A stretch of 64,000 nucleotides of DNA. Source: Pedobacter panaciterrae (GTDB taxonomy: Bacteria; Bacteroidota; Bacteroidia; Sphingobacteriales; Sphingobacteriaceae). The stretch is taken from positions 1 through 64,000 of the forward strand of contig NZ_LGEL01000017.1 in assembly GCF_001636695.1 (NCBI RefSeq), given 5' to 3'. Positions within the stretch are counted from its first letter, which is position 1. Every line of letters begins with the position of its first letter. Positions 34,629 to 44,671 of this stretch are shown piece by piece. Below the pieces are notes generated by a model that did no database searches, was not told the origin of the DNA, and saw only the letters and a program-made list of their open reading frames with translations. The translations under genes and the position numbers were made by a program.

Positions 34629-35558
34629 ATGGTTAATTTGGAATGGTTCAGAACCTTTAAGGCTATTTATGAAACAGGAACGCTAACCGGTGCAGCCGAG
34701 TCGTTGTATGTTTCGCAACCAGGTGTGAGTTTACATTTAAGCTCACTGGAATCTTATGTAGGGTACAAGCTTTTTGATCGTACATCGCGAAAAATGGTGT
34801 CAACGGAGCGTGGAAAGATATTGTACAACTATATACAGGAATCGTTGTGCAAACTGGAAGAGGCAGAGCGACATTTTCATAAAACAGCAGAAAAGGAAAA
34901 ACCCACTATAAGTATTGGTATGTGTTTTGAAACCTTTCAGTTTACACTTGAATCTTATTTACCCACTTTAGATTTTAACGTAATTATTAAGTTTGGTGAT
35001 TATCCTCAAATGCTTAGCGATCTGGATAATGGTATTCTGGACCTGATTATCACGCCACAAAAGGGAGATTATAAGGGGTTGATTTATACTCCTTTCTTTA
35101 AAGAAAAAATAGTGGTTATTGGCGGGGCAAAAACATCAACAGCTGAACTGGATCCTCTGCTGAAAAACAAGGATTTGAACGGAATACAGGATTGGCTAAA
35201 ACAGCAAACCTGGTATGGCACAGCTGGTGATATGGAACATTTACGTCGGTTTTGGCATACAAACTTTGGTAAACGCCCCGATTTTAAACCTAACTACATA
35301 GTACCTAATATGAGTTCCATTATCCGCTGTTTAAGTGGGGGGAATGGGATTGCTGTTATTCCTGATTTTCTCTCTAAAAAAGAACTGGATTCTGGTGATG
35401 TTAAACAGATATGGAACGGATATAATGTAATTGAGAATACACTATATTTTGGTACCAGAAAGAAAACAATGTATCTCGAAGAGGTTAAACAAATTCAGGA
35501 GATCTTTTTAAAAGAAATGGTTAATGACCATGACAAGCAAGCAATAATTTTTAATTAA
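34629..35558 (+). CDS. LysR-family transcriptional regulator
   Basis: A 309-residue LTTR: N-terminal winged helix (MVNLEWFRTFKAIYETGTLT, GAAESLYVSQPGVSLHLSSL) and a periplasmic-binding-like effector domain (about 90-300; ISIGMCFETF, DNGILDLIITPQKG, GGNGIAVIPDFLSKK). It is divergent from the mdaB/ygiN/AKR genes, which it most likely controls in response to quinones or other electrophiles. The effector is not readable from sequence. Confidence 0.9.
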   Translation: MVNLEWFRTFKAIYETGTLTGAAESLYVSQPGVSLHLSSLESYVGYKLFDRTSRKMVSTERGKILYNYIQESLCKLEEAERHFHKTAEKEKPTISIGMCFETFQFTLESYLPTLDFNVIIKFGDYPQMLSDLDNGILDLIITPQKGDYKGLIYTPFFKEKIVVIGGAKTSTAELDPLLKNKDLNGIQDWLKQQTWYGTAGDMEHLRRFWHTNFGKRPDFKPNYIVPNMSSIIRCLSGGNGIAVIPDFLSKKELDSGDVKQIWNGYNVIENTLYFGTRKKTMYLEEVKQIQEIFLKEMVNDHDKQAIIFN

Positions 35559-35669
35559 GTGATATACTTATGATGGTATATTCAGAAACTAACTGTTATT
35601 TTGATTTGTTTTTAGAATCGTAATGCGGTACGTGTAAATTTATTAAAATATAGAGCGGAGGACAAAACA

Positions 35670-36275
35670 TTGAAAATAAAATACTTTAAATATTTACTGG
35701 TAATTCAAATTGGTTTAATGTCTTTTTTACCTTTGAATGGTTTTGCTCAAAATGGTTTGCAACGGCTCGATGATCAGATACTTATTGATCTTTCAAAAAC
35801 CAGAACACCTGAGAAAACCGGCTTCTTTATGTTCTTGTCTAATAACAATGATTTGGTTAACGTAGGCGTTCCGGTAGGCTTGTTTGCAGCTGGTATAATT
35901 GGTAAGGATAAAGAGATGAGACAGAATGCTTTATATGTGGTTAGCAGTTCGGCTGTAAATGCATTAGTTACCATGCTTATTAAAAAAGCTGTTAAGCGCC
36001 CAAGGCCATTTCTTGCCAACGTTAAAATCAATGCTGTTTATCAACCTTCACATTATTCATTCCCTTCTGGCCATACCTCTACATCATTTACAACCGCTAC
36101 AGCGTTATCTCAGGCTTATCCTAAATGGTATGTGGTTGCACCTGCATATTTATGGGCAAGTTCTGTTAGTTTTTCGCGTTTATATTTAGGCGTTCATTAT
36201 CCTACTGATGTGGCAGCTGGTGCTGCACTGGGTGCAGGAACGGCACTGTCGTTCAGGTTTATGAGACCAAATTAG
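35670..36275 (+). CDS. PAP2-family phosphatase, exported
   Basis: A 201-residue protein with a signal peptide or anchor (KIKYFKYLLVIQIGLMSFLP, then GFAQNG) and the three phosphatase motifs: KKAVKRPRPF, SFPSGHTSTSF and SFSRLYLGVHYPTDVAAG. It removes phosphate from lipid phosphates such as undecaprenyl or phosphatidylglycerol phosphate. The start is a TTG at 35670; unusually for this phylum it is preceded by a good GGAGG sequence (35656-35660) at a proper distance. No operon partner. Confidence 0.87.
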   Translation: MKIKYFKYLLVIQIGLMSFLPLNGFAQNGLQRLDDQILIDLSKTRTPEKTGFFMFLSNNNDLVNVGVPVGLFAAGIIGKDKEMRQNALYVVSSSAVNALVTMLIKKAVKRPRPFLANVKINAVYQPSHYSFPSGHTSTSFTTATALSQAYPKWYVVAPAYLWASSVSFSRLYLGVHYPTDVAAGAALGAGTALSFRFMRPN

Positions 36276-36283
36276 TTTTATCT

Positions 36284-36868
36284 CTAAAGGTCAGTGCTAT
36301 TTTGTTGTTTTATACTCTTGAGTATTTCATTATCAAAACCATTTTTTGCTAATATGGAAATAATAAAATCAGTTTTTCCATTTATGTAGCCATCAATATC
36401 GAAAGGATACTTTTTAGCCAGCTCCATTTTTAATGTTCCATATTCATTTACCAATGCTGGATGTGAACGAAGATAGTCTCTGAAGCGGATGTGGTTTTTT
36501 AAACCCATACTATCCTCCGTGCAAACATATAAATTATGCCTAAGCCATTGTTTACCAGATCCATCGTTAGGGCTCAAATCCGAAATTCTTTCAAAAGCCT
36601 CTCTTCCAATAATACCCATTTCTCCTAAGTAGTTATACCCAAGTTTTTTTAATATGCGGATAATCTCTTTAAAATTACTTTTGTCCTGAATGATGATATC
36701 TAAATCAATAATTGGTTTTGCTGACAGTCCGGGTATAGCGGTACTTCCAACATGTTCAATTCCAATAATGTAATCCTTTAGGTATTTGCTAAATATGGCG
36801 CTGAGATCCTCAAAAACTGAGGCCCAGTTGTTTGAATAAGGTACAACTACAACTTCTTTACTTGTCAT
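36284..36868 (-). CDS. GrpB family protein (UPF0157)
   Basis: A 194-residue protein with VVVVPYSNNWASVFEDLSAI, IGIEHVGSTAIPGLSAKPII, DLDIIIQDKSNF and WLRHNLYVC: the GrpB family, a nucleotidyltransferase-like fold often near dephospho-CoA kinase. Biological role unknown. The start at 36868 is preferred over the ATG 39 bases upstream because family members begin close to the VVPY segment. It is divergent from mgtA and converges on the PAP2 gene. Confidence 0.85.
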   Translation of the reverse strand: MTSKEVVVVPYSNNWASVFEDLSAIFSKYLKDYIIGIEHVGSTAIPGLSAKPIIDLDIIIQDKSNFKEIIRILKKLGYNYLGEMGIIGREAFERISDLSPNDGSGKQWLRHNLYVCTEDSMGLKNHIRFRDYLRSHPALVNEYGTLKMELAKKYPFDIDGYINGKTDFIISILAKNGFDNEILKSIKQQNSTDL

Positions 36869-36982
36869 GATGTGCTCTAAATTATTAATATTTTCTATAT
36901 TGAACAACAGATAGTGCTAACTAGCTGTGTTCAAATTCTTTTGGTATGGTTTAAATACATATTTTTATATAAAGAGTGTACT

Positions 36983-39517
36983 ATGAAACCAGAAACCATT
37001 TCAGATAGTAAAAATAGTTTTTGGGCCCTGGAGCCCAGCGATTTGCTGAAGCAACTTAATACTACTTCGGAAGGGTTGAAAGAAGAAGATGTTAAGGAAA
37101 GAAGGAAAAAATATGGCACTAATGCGCTTGAATCTTCAGGTAAGAAAAATGATATATTATTGTTTCTTGGACAATTTAAAAGCCCAATTACTATTATTCT
37201 TATAATTGCCGCTGGCTTATCTTATTTTCTTGATGACCATGTTGATGCATTGATCATAATTATTATAGTTTGTTTTAGCAGTATGCTTGGATTTTGGCAG
37301 GAGCGGAGTGCCGGAAATGCTGTAGCACAGCTTCTGGCAATGGTTCGGATAAAAGCAACGGTATTGCGTGATGGAAAGCAAAATGAGATTCCCGTTGAAG
37401 AGATTGTCCCTGGCGATATCATAATGCTTAGCGCTGGTGATGTTATACCTGCTGACTGTTTAATACTGGAATCTAATGAATTATTTGTGGATGAAGCTGC
37501 CTTTACAGGAGAGACGTTTCCGGTAGAAAAAGTATCTGCAGTACTAGCTGCGGAGACAGCATTGGCTAAGCGTACCAATTCCCTATTCATGGGTAGCCAT
37601 GTAATTAGTGGCACAGCAAAAGGAATTGTGGCCGGAACGGGTATCAATACTGAATTTGGACATGTAAGTCTGAGCTTAAAGAACGGTCCTCCTGAAACAG
37701 AGTTTGAACATGGCATTAAACGATTTGGTTATTTTCTGATGCAAATAACCCTGGTTATGGTTATACTGATTTTTGGGGTCAATATGTTTTTGCACAAACC
37801 CGTATTAGACTCTCTTTTGTTTACACTTGCTATCGCTGTTGGCCTTACACCACAGTTACTACCTGCCATAATAACGATAAACCTTGCACAGGGAGCGAGT
37901 CGCATGGCTCAAAAAAAGGTAATTGTTAAACGGCTAAATTCCATTGAAAACTTTGGATGTATTGATATTTTATGTTCAGATAAAACAGGAACATTAACAG
38001 AAGGAAACGTAACAGTAAATAAGGGCCTTGATAGTTATGGAAATGAAAGTACAAAAGTACTCCTGCTGGCAAAAATAAACTCAATTTTACAACAGGGTTT
38101 TAGTAATCCTATTGACAAGGCCATTTCTGCACTTGATTTAAAGGATTACAAGGAAAGACAAAGATTAGATGAGATTCCTTACGATTTTATCCGTAAGCGC
38201 TTAAGTTTGCTGGTTACCAGTGAAACAGGCGCAGAACTTATTACTAAAGGGGCTTTAAATCAAATAACAGGTATATGCACCCGAGCCGAAAATGCAGATG
38301 GTAAGTTGGTGCCGATAGCGGAGGTAGCAGATAAAATTAAACAAACTTACGAAGAGCTAAGTGCAAAAGGTTACCGTACTTTAGGTGTTGCTTATAAAAA
38401 TTGGGATAGTAAAGGCCCCATTCATAAAGAAGATGAGAAAGATATGGTTTTTGCAGGTTTTGTTACCCTGTTTGACCCACCAAAGGCAGGAATGGCTGAA
38501 ACAATAAAATCTTTAACTAAACTGGGCATTAGCTTAAAAGTAATTACGGGCGACAATGCGCTTATTGCAAAGAGCATGAGTGAACAAGTTGGGATGAAAG
38601 ACGCCGTTATTCTTACCGGATCAGAATTAAGACAAATGAGTGATGAAGCTTTCCGCAATCGGGTATTAAGAACCGATATTTTTGCAGAGGTAGAACCAAA
38701 CCAGAAGGAGCGAATTATTCTTGCTTTAAAAAAGGCTAAAAAGGTAGTTGGTTATATGGGAGATGGTATTAATGATGCATCAGCGCTACATGCTGCCGAT
38801 GTCGGTATTTCAGTAAATACGGCAGTAGATGTAGCAAAAGAAGCTGCAGACATTGTGTTATTGGATCAGGATTTAAATGTACTTATTGAAGGGGTTAAAG
38901 AAGGCAGACGTACTTTTGCCAATACCCAAAAATATATATTTATGGCAACCAGCGCCAATTTCGGAAATATGTTTAGCATGGCGGGAGCTTCTATGTTTCT
39001 ATCTTTTTTACCGTTGCTACCGAAACAAATCTTGTTAACTAATCTCATGACTGATATTCCGTCAATGGCCATCGCGACAGATAATGTAGATGAAGAATGG
39101 ACAACAAAGCCACGTAAATGGGATATTGGGTTCATTAAGCGGTTTATGCTGTTCTTTGGAATATTAAGCTCTGTTTTTGATTATCTGACTTTTGGTGTAT
39201 TGTTGTTTTTCTTTCATGCAGCCGAAAAAGAATTTCAGACAGGATGGTTTATCGAATCGGTGGTATCTGCTACTCTAATAGTTATGGTTGTACGTACCAG
39301 AAAAAGATTTTTGAGCAGTAAGCCCGGAAAATATCTTTTGTTGGCTACTTTAGTCGTTGCTGTTTTTGCCATATTCCTTCCGCTATTTCCATTTGCTTCG
39401 TTGTTAGGTTTTACGGCTTTACCTTTAAAGTTTTATTTCGCAATGTTAGGTATTGTTGCTTTATACATCTTTTCTGCTGAACTGGTAAAACAATGGTTTT
39501 ATAGGCGTTTTAGTTAG
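36983..39517 (+). CDS. mgtA: Magnesium-translocating P-type ATPase (MgtA type)
   Basis: An 844-residue class IIIB-like P-type ATPase with the phosphorylation site CSDKTGTLTEGNVTV, TGE-type actuator loop DEAAFTGETFPVEK, hinge GYMGDGINDASALHAADVG and about ten membrane segments. The LTPQLLPAIITINLAQGA helix and overall sequence fit MgtA/MgtB Mg2+ importers. The start at 36983 (MKPETISDSK) is preferred over an upstream GTG that adds 23 odd residues. An MgtC-family gene is found at 56 kb, not next to it. Confidence 0.92.
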   Translation: MKPETISDSKNSFWALEPSDLLKQLNTTSEGLKEEDVKERRKKYGTNALESSGKKNDILLFLGQFKSPITIILIIAAGLSYFLDDHVDALIIIIIVCFSSMLGFWQERSAGNAVAQLLAMVRIKATVLRDGKQNEIPVEEIVPGDIIMLSAGDVIPADCLILESNELFVDEAAFTGETFPVEKVSAVLAAETALAKRTNSLFMGSHVISGTAKGIVAGTGINTEFGHVSLSLKNGPPETEFEHGIKRFGYFLMQITLVMVILIFGVNMFLHKPVLDSLLFTLAIAVGLTPQLLPAIITINLAQGASRMAQKKVIVKRLNSIENFGCIDILCSDKTGTLTEGNVTVNKGLDSYGNESTKVLLLAKINSILQQGFSNPIDKAISALDLKDYKERQRLDEIPYDFIRKRLSLLVTSETGAELITKGALNQITGICTRAENADGKLVPIAEVADKIKQTYEELSAKGYRTLGVAYKNWDSKGPIHKEDEKDMVFAGFVTLFDPPKAGMAETIKSLTKLGISLKVITGDNALIAKSMSEQVGMKDAVILTGSELRQMSDEAFRNRVLRTDIFAEVEPNQKERIILALKKAKKVVGYMGDGINDASALHAADVGISVNTAVDVAKEAADIVLLDQDLNVLIEGVKEGRRTFANTQKYIFMATSANFGNMFSMAGASMFLSFLPLLPKQILLTNLMTDIPSMAIATDNVDEEWTTKPRKWDIGFIKRFMLFFGILSSVFDYLTFGVLLFFFHAAEKEFQTGWFIESVVSATLIVMVVRTRKRFLSSKPGKYLLLATLVVAVFAIFLPLFPFASLLGFTALPLKFYFAMLGIVALYIFSAELVKQWFYRRFS

Positions 39518-39634
39518 GAAGATTTAAAGTGAGATAGAGATTACATCATAAGCGGGTAGTATAAATATTATCTTTTTATCTTTACAGCTTGCTAACACAA
39601 AAAATCGATAAGGATAAAATTAGTCGGATACTTT

Positions 39635-40336
39635 ATGAAACAGAATGGAACGGCCTTGAATACAACGGATAATAATCTTTCTCTAGCTGAATTGGAAGAC
39701 TTATTAGGCGAACAACATATTGGTACTTCTTATGATACACCTTTAAGAACTGATGCGTTTGATCTGCAGGATGATGAAAAAATAAAGATCATTAGTGGGT
39801 ATTTTCGGGAAATTATGCAAACTCTGGGGCTTGACCTAACAGACGATAGTCTTAATGGAACGCCAGGACGTGTAGCAAAAATGTTTGTGAAAGAAATATT
39901 TAGCGGTCTTAATCCAGTAAATAAACCACAGATTACATTATTTGATAATAAATATCAGTATAACCAAATGCTGGTAGAGAAAAATATAACCCTTTATTCG
40001 AATTGTGAGCACCACTTTGTACCTATTATCGGTAAAGCACACATAGCTTATATCTCTTCTGGCAAAGTTATAGGATTATCTAAGCTAAATCGGATTGTTC
40101 AATATTATGCTCAAAGACCTCAGGTACAGGAGCGTTTAACCATCCAGATCGCAAATGAATTAAAAACTATTTTGGAGACTGATGATGTTGCTGTAGTGAT
40201 TGATGCTGTTCATTTATGTGTATCATCCAGAGGTATAAAGGATATAAACAGCAGCACTGTAACCGCTGAGTATTCAGGTGCATTTTTAGAGAAAGCAACA
40301 AAAGAAGAATTTTTACAGTATATCCGTCCTATTTAA
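39635..40336 (+). CDS. folE: GTP cyclohydrolase I
   Basis: A 233-residue type IA enzyme. Zinc ligands are in SNCEHHFVPIIG (Cys and His) and AVHLCVSSRGI (Cys); other family marks are DLTDDSLNGTPGRVAKMFV and IGLSKLNRIVQYYAQRPQVQ. It makes 7,8-dihydroneopterin triphosphate, which feeds both folate and, through QueD/QueE, queuosine synthesis. Family-normal length with a somewhat long N-terminus (about 45 residues before the core). Confidence 0.96.
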   Translation: MKQNGTALNTTDNNLSLAELEDLLGEQHIGTSYDTPLRTDAFDLQDDEKIKIISGYFREIMQTLGLDLTDDSLNGTPGRVAKMFVKEIFSGLNPVNKPQITLFDNKYQYNQMLVEKNITLYSNCEHHFVPIIGKAHIAYISSGKVIGLSKLNRIVQYYAQRPQVQERLTIQIANELKTILETDDVAVVIDAVHLCVSSRGIKDINSSTVTAEYSGAFLEKATKEEFLQYIRPI

Positions 40337-40357
40337 AACTCTGTTTTCTTGAATTTT

Positions 40358-42178
40358 CTATTCTGTTGGCTTCGGGATGAGAAATTGCCTGGTCTGAGGA
40401 GCTAGTCTTTTTAGTTTACTAAATAAGTGTTGCGGATTAAACGGTTTCGAGAGGTAATCATTCATGCCGGCTTCTCTTACTTTCTCTGCAATATTATCAC
40501 TTACTGTAGCTGTAAGCGCAATTATAGGTACTAATGCTTTAGTTTTATTGTCCATTTTACGGATAGCATAAGCTGCCTGGTACCCATCCATTACAGGCAT
40601 ATAAAGATCCATCAATATCACATCGAAGTCCTGTTGTTCGAGTTTTTGTAACGCAATTGATCCATTTTCTGCAATTGTAGGTTGAATACCCCATTGCTCA
40701 AGTGTTTTTTTAATTACAAGAATGTTTACGGGATTATCTTCGGCAACTAAAATCCTAATACCATTTAATTCAAGTTGAGTACTGGCTGATTCAATAGTAA
40801 CTGGATTTGTAAAAGTTTGATATTGAAAGTCAATATCAAAAGAGAATTTTGTGCCAACACCAAAGGTACTTGTCATGTTAACGTTACTATTGAACATTGT
40901 TAAGACCTTTTTAACGATTGGAAGTCCAAGGCCTGTACCACCATAGTGTCTGTTTGTGCTTGTTGAAGCCTGCATAAAAGGTTCAAAGATATTTTGCTGC
41001 TTATGCAGCTCAATACCAATACCGGTATCTTCTATAATAAAGCGTACGGTTATTTGTTTTTCTGTTAAGCTAATGATTTGGATATCTAAACTCACAGAGC
41101 CGTTCTCAGTAAATTTTATTGCATTGTGCAATAGGTTTAGCAATACCTGGGTAAGCCTTGTCGGATCTCCGAATACAATTTTATCACTTAAATTCTCTGT
41201 AATGGAGAGTTTTAAGTCCAACATTTTTTCACGAGCCTTTAATTTGAGGCTTGAATAATTGTTTTTGATAAGTTCTGTGAGGTTAAATGGAATGTTTTCT
41301 AATTCAACCTTATCAGAGTCGAATTTATTAAAGTCCAGAACATCATTGATAAGCAGTAACAGGTTTTCAGCCGAGAATTTAAGTACGGCAAGGTTCTCTT
41401 CCTGATCTTCACGCGGATTTTGAAGTAATAATGCATTTGATATACCAATTACGCCATTTAGAGGTGTACGTAACTCATGAGACATGGTTGATAGAAAATC
41501 CATTCTGGCATTCGATGTGTTTTTAAGATCTGAGAGCGTCACTTTAAGTTTGTCATTAAGCTCATTGAGCTCATTTTTTGTAGACGTCAGGCTAATGAAA
41601 TTTTTATTAAATGCTTTAAAAAAGTAGTAATGCATGTAAATGATCCATAAAAAATTATAAGCAGTTACAAAAAGATAAGTAGCATGAGTAACTTCATACG
41701 GTCCGGAGCCCAAATAGAAATAACTCTTATCGTCAACAGCCAAATATACCAGTACCGGAAGCATGTTAATGGCTGAGTAAAACCAGCCCCACTTTAAACC
41801 ATGCATATAAAAGCTAAGTGCACTGGCGAACCATATAAATTGTAGTGTCTCTATAGTAATGTCACGGGCATAAAATGAGATGTTGCTCCACACTGCAAGG
41901 GTTAGGGAGCAAAGAACAACATGCGAAGCTAATTTCCATGCCCGGGTGTAGTAAATAAGGGATATAAGTAGTACACAGGCTGCAAAAACAGTACTTACCC
42001 TCATCAGGTGCTGTATCTCTCCACCCAATGAGTATGCAAAGATTAGAATAGCAGTATAAGGCAGGTATAAAATCAGGATATAAGTAAGCATTTTAACACG
42101 AGCCTGATTGATGGGGTCAGTTTCGCGGTTTACTAATTTGGTAACAAAGGCATTAATGGGATGAAGTAAATGGAGCAT
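40358..42178 (-). CDS. Membrane hybrid histidine kinase / response regulator
   Basis: A 606-residue hybrid kinase. The N-terminus (about 25-200) carries five to six membrane segments. Then come HisKA with the phospho-His in MDFLSTMSHELRTPLNGVIG, HATPase with N (LLHNAIKFTENG), G1 (EDTGIGIE) and G2 (GGTGLGLPIVKKV) boxes, and a C-terminal receiver (ILVAEDNPVN, acceptor Asp in LMDLYMPVMDG, Lys in LSKPF). No periplasmic sensor domain is present, so the signal may be sensed in or at the membrane. No HPt or output partner is adjacent; the CheY-like protein at 27.5 kb is a possible partner. Confidence 0.93.
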   Translation of the reverse strand: MLHLLHPINAFVTKLVNRETDPINQARVKMLTYILILYLPYTAILIFAYSLGGEIQHLMRVSTVFAACVLLISLIYYTRAWKLASHVVLCSLTLAVWSNISFYARDITIETLQFIWFASALSFYMHGLKWGWFYSAINMLPVLVYLAVDDKSYFYLGSGPYEVTHATYLFVTAYNFLWIIYMHYYFFKAFNKNFISLTSTKNELNELNDKLKVTLSDLKNTSNARMDFLSTMSHELRTPLNGVIGISNALLLQNPREDQEENLAVLKFSAENLLLLINDVLDFNKFDSDKVELENIPFNLTELIKNNYSSLKLKAREKMLDLKLSITENLSDKIVFGDPTRLTQVLLNLLHNAIKFTENGSVSLDIQIISLTEKQITVRFIIEDTGIGIELHKQQNIFEPFMQASTSTNRHYGGTGLGLPIVKKVLTMFNSNVNMTSTFGVGTKFSFDIDFQYQTFTNPVTIESASTQLELNGIRILVAEDNPVNILVIKKTLEQWGIQPTIAENGSIALQKLEQQDFDVILMDLYMPVMDGYQAAYAIRKMDNKTKALVPIIALTATVSDNIAEKVREAGMNDYLSKPFNPQHLFSKLKRLAPQTRQFLIPKPTE

Positions 42179-42268
42179 AATTGTCTTAAATCGTGCAAAT
42201 TAAAAATTATTATGCAGAAAGCATGACTATTTACGTTTAGTCTTATCTTGCATGAAAATTATATAAAT

Positions 42269-42655
42269 ATGAAAGCAGACATAAGTAATTTTGAAGATAT
42301 CGTATTATTTGTAGATAGTTTTTACAGTAAGGTTAATACCGATGAATTGATTGGCCCTGTTTTCGATTTGGTAGTTACAGACTGGAATCCGCATTTATCT
42401 AAGATGTATGATTTTTGGAATGCAGTGCTTTTTGGTGTTGCCGGCTTTAAAGGTAATCCATTTGCAAGGCATGCTCCTCTACCACTGCAGAAAGCTCATT
42501 TTGAAAGATGGCTATTGCTGTTTGAACAAACCATAAACGAACATTTTTCTGGTGCATTGGCTGATGAAACCAAGAAAAAAGCAGGTATGATGGCCGAAAT
42601 GTTTTTAAGTAAGCTGGCCCATATGAAGGGTGGTTCGGATAAGGTAATTGTGTAA
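42269..42655 (+). CDS. Group III truncated haemoglobin
   Basis: A 128-residue globin. The family pattern IVLFVDSFYSKVNTDELIGP, then WNPHLSKMYDFWNAVLFG and the proximal His in LQKAHFERWLLLFEQTI is clear. Such globins bind O2 or NO; group III is usually linked to microaerobic life or NO detoxification. The start at 42269 (MKADISNFED) is preferred over an in-frame TTG 21 bases upstream. A terminator at 42684-42720 closes the gene. Confidence 0.9.
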   Translation: MKADISNFEDIVLFVDSFYSKVNTDELIGPVFDLVVTDWNPHLSKMYDFWNAVLFGVAGFKGNPFARHAPLPLQKAHFERWLLLFEQTINEHFSGALADETKKKAGMMAEMFLSKLAHMKGGSDKVIV

Positions 42656-42683
42656 TAGAGTTTAGCTATATGATGATTCATTG

Positions 42684-42719
42684 AGGCACGAAGTTGTGAC
42701 AGACTATTCGTGCCTTTTA
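42684..42719 (+). terminator. Rho-independent terminator after the globin gene
   Basis: The stem AGGCACGAA (42684-42692) / TTCGTGCCT (42707-42715) with a 14-nt loop is followed by TTTT and, a few bases on, a T-rich run. Confidence 0.8.
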
Positions 42720-42721
42720 AC

Positions 42722-42751
42722 TTGGTTTTTATTTTAATAATCATATTTTTG
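42722..42751 (+). promoter_or_regulatory. Promoter of the ThuA-epimerase-dehydratase operon
   Basis: TTG (42722-42724), a 19-base spacer and TATTTTTG (42744-42751) match both halves of the Bacteroidota consensus (TTG/TTTG, about 19 bases, TAnnTTTG). It lies about 80 bases before the first gene of the operon, just after the terminator of the globin gene. Confidence 0.65.
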
Positions 42752-42829
42752 ATTAACTCTTAAATAAATTGCTTTCCGGAGCTTTATTTTTTTAATTCAT
42801 CTAGCAGACCAAATAAAAGTAGAACCACA

Positions 42830-43699
42830 ATGAAAAATATTAAGGGCATTATATGTTTAATTGCGACGGGCATATTGCTATTCAACGCGCTCCATTCTGT
42901 TGGTCAAACCAAAAAGCAGAAGTCAAAAAAGCCACTAGTCGTATTTGTTACAGGCGACCATGAATATAGTAGTGAAGCAACCATGCCTCTTATTGCGGCG
43001 GAACTGGAAAAGAATTATGGAATGAGAACAATTGTTCTAAAATCTTCTCCAGATTATAAATCTGAAGAAAATATTCCTGGCTTAGAGGTATTAAAAGATG
43101 CAGATCTTGCTGTATTCTTTCTGCGTTGGAGACGCTTGCCTGAAGATCAGGTAAAATACATTGATGATTATTTAAAATCAGGCAAGCCGTTAATGGGTTT
43201 CAGAACATCTACACATGCATTTAATTATCCGGCAGGCCACCCTCTTGAAAAGTGGAATGCTTTTGGTGAATTTGCATTGGGAGCGCCTCCGGGATGGGGT
43301 AAAGGTGGTCATACACATTACGGACATAATTCTACAACTGATGTCTCGGTTATCCCCGAACAGGCAAAACATCCTATTTTAACTGGTGTGCAAAATAATT
43401 TTCATGCTGCTTCATGGTTATATCATGTGCTGCCTCATTACCCTGTAAAAGGTTCTACCTGGTTATTAATGGGTAAATCTGTAAATCCTGATAAAGATGC
43501 AATAGATAACCCTGTTGCCTGGACCTGGAAAACACCTGCTGGAGGTAAGGTTTTTATGACCACACTTGGTCATCCAACAGATTTCAATGAAGAAGGTATG
43601 CAAAGACTTGTCGTAAATGCTGTTCACTGGACATTAGATAAACCGGTTCCAAAAAAATGGGCCGGAAAAATCGAGATGAATGTGCCATACAGAGAGTAA
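42830..43699 (+). CDS. Exported ThuA-domain protein
   Basis: A 289-residue protein with a signal peptide (MKNIKGIICLIATGILLFNA, cleavage near SVGQT) and a ThuA domain (VFVTGDHEYSSEATMPLI, LAVFFLRWRRLPEDQVKYID, GFRTSTHAFNYPAG, MTTLGHPTDFNEEGMQRLVV). ThuA has a glutamine amidotransferase-like fold without the usual catalytic Cys and is linked to trehalose or other disaccharide use. In planctomycetes and Bacteroidota it often goes with PVC-type haem dehydrogenases, one of which is encoded 3.8 kb away here. First gene of a five-gene operon. Confidence 0.9.
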   Translation: MKNIKGIICLIATGILLFNALHSVGQTKKQKSKKPLVVFVTGDHEYSSEATMPLIAAELEKNYGMRTIVLKSSPDYKSEENIPGLEVLKDADLAVFFLRWRRLPEDQVKYIDDYLKSGKPLMGFRTSTHAFNYPAGHPLEKWNAFGEFALGAPPGWGKGGHTHYGHNSTTDVSVIPEQAKHPILTGVQNNFHAASWLYHVLPHYPVKGSTWLLMGKSVNPDKDAIDNPVAWTWKTPAGGKVFMTTLGHPTDFNEEGMQRLVVNAVHWTLDKPVPKKWAGKIEMNVPYRE

Positions 43700-43753
43700 T
43701 ACCACAATTTCAAAATCTACTTTTTAACCAAATATTACATTACCCAATACTTT

Positions 43754-44653
43754 ATGGAACTTTCGATACATAACTGGATGCGATCCGAAACGATAGAAAC
43801 AACCATTCGCAGAGCATCTGGTCTAGGATACACAAAACTTGAAATTGCAGGGAGTCCTGAACATTATGATACCAATCAGGTAAGGAAATTATTAAAAGAC
43901 TATAATTTAACCTGTTGGGGCTCTGTAACTCTGATGCTTGAGGATCGTAATCTGCTTGCCAAAGATGAAGCCCAACGGGCAAAATCTGTACAATATGTAA
44001 AAGACGTTGTCAGAATGGTAAAAGAGCTGGATGGCCACATGGTTTCCGTAGTACCGGGTACCGTAGGTAAAATAGTTCCTGACGGCAGACCAGAAGAAGA
44101 GTGGCAGTGGGCTGTTGATTCTCTAAAAGAGGTCTACGAATACGCAGAACAATCTGGTATATTAATCGGAATAGAGCCCATCAATAGGTTCGAAACCTAT
44201 TTCATCAACAGAGGAGACCAGGCATTGGCATTGGCTAAGGCCGTTGGACCTAACTGTGGAGTTTGCTTGGATACTTTTCATATGAATATTGAAGAGTCAG
44301 ATATGTTCGAAACCATCAGAAGGGCAAAAGGTAAACTGATCGGATTTCACGTTGCCGATAACAACAGAATGGCACCTGGAATGGGTAATCTGAATTGGAG
44401 TAAAATAATAGATACACTTGATGAGATTGGTTATAATGAAGTGCTTTCTGTAGAGTTTTGCTCGCCTTTAGACCGTACACCAGCCAATCCTTATCCAAAT
44501 TCTATTGATGAAAATCCGATTGATCTATCTCCTGAGCAAAAGAAGTTTTTGGAAGATCATGGTAGCACTTCTGTATCCGAGGAATTTTATACCATGCTGA
44601 CCAGCAGATCCTTTGATACCTTATCTAACCTTATTAACAAGCAACACAAATAA
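43754..44653 (+). CDS. Sugar isomerase/epimerase, D-tagatose 3-epimerase-like TIM barrel
   Basis: A 299-residue xylose isomerase-like TIM barrel. The metal site is readable: Glu in IGIEPINRFETYF, Asp in VCLDTFHMNIEE, His in IGFHVADNNRMAPGMG and Glu in LSVEFCSPL. These four stretches are typical of ketose 3-epimerases (D-tagatose/D-psicose 3-epimerase type). No signal peptide, so it acts in the cytoplasm. It sits between ThuA and an enolase-superfamily enzyme, which fits conversion of an imported keto-sugar. The exact substrate is unknown. Confidence 0.88.
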   Translation: MELSIHNWMRSETIETTIRRASGLGYTKLEIAGSPEHYDTNQVRKLLKDYNLTCWGSVTLMLEDRNLLAKDEAQRAKSVQYVKDVVRMVKELDGHMVSVVPGTVGKIVPDGRPEEEWQWAVDSLKEVYEYAEQSGILIGIEPINRFETYFINRGDQALALAKAVGPNCGVCLDTFHMNIEESDMFETIRRAKGKLIGFHVADNNRMAPGMGNLNWSKIIDTLDEIGYNEVLSVEFCSPLDRTPANPYPNSIDENPIDLSPEQKKFLEDHGSTSVSEEFYTMLTSRSFDTLSNLINKQHK

Positions 44654-44671
44654 AACCATAAATAAACCTAA

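Noticed and set aside
36914-36982. GTG start 23 codons before MgtA
   Set aside because: The added residues are not like the family, and the ATG at 36983 starts at the usual place.
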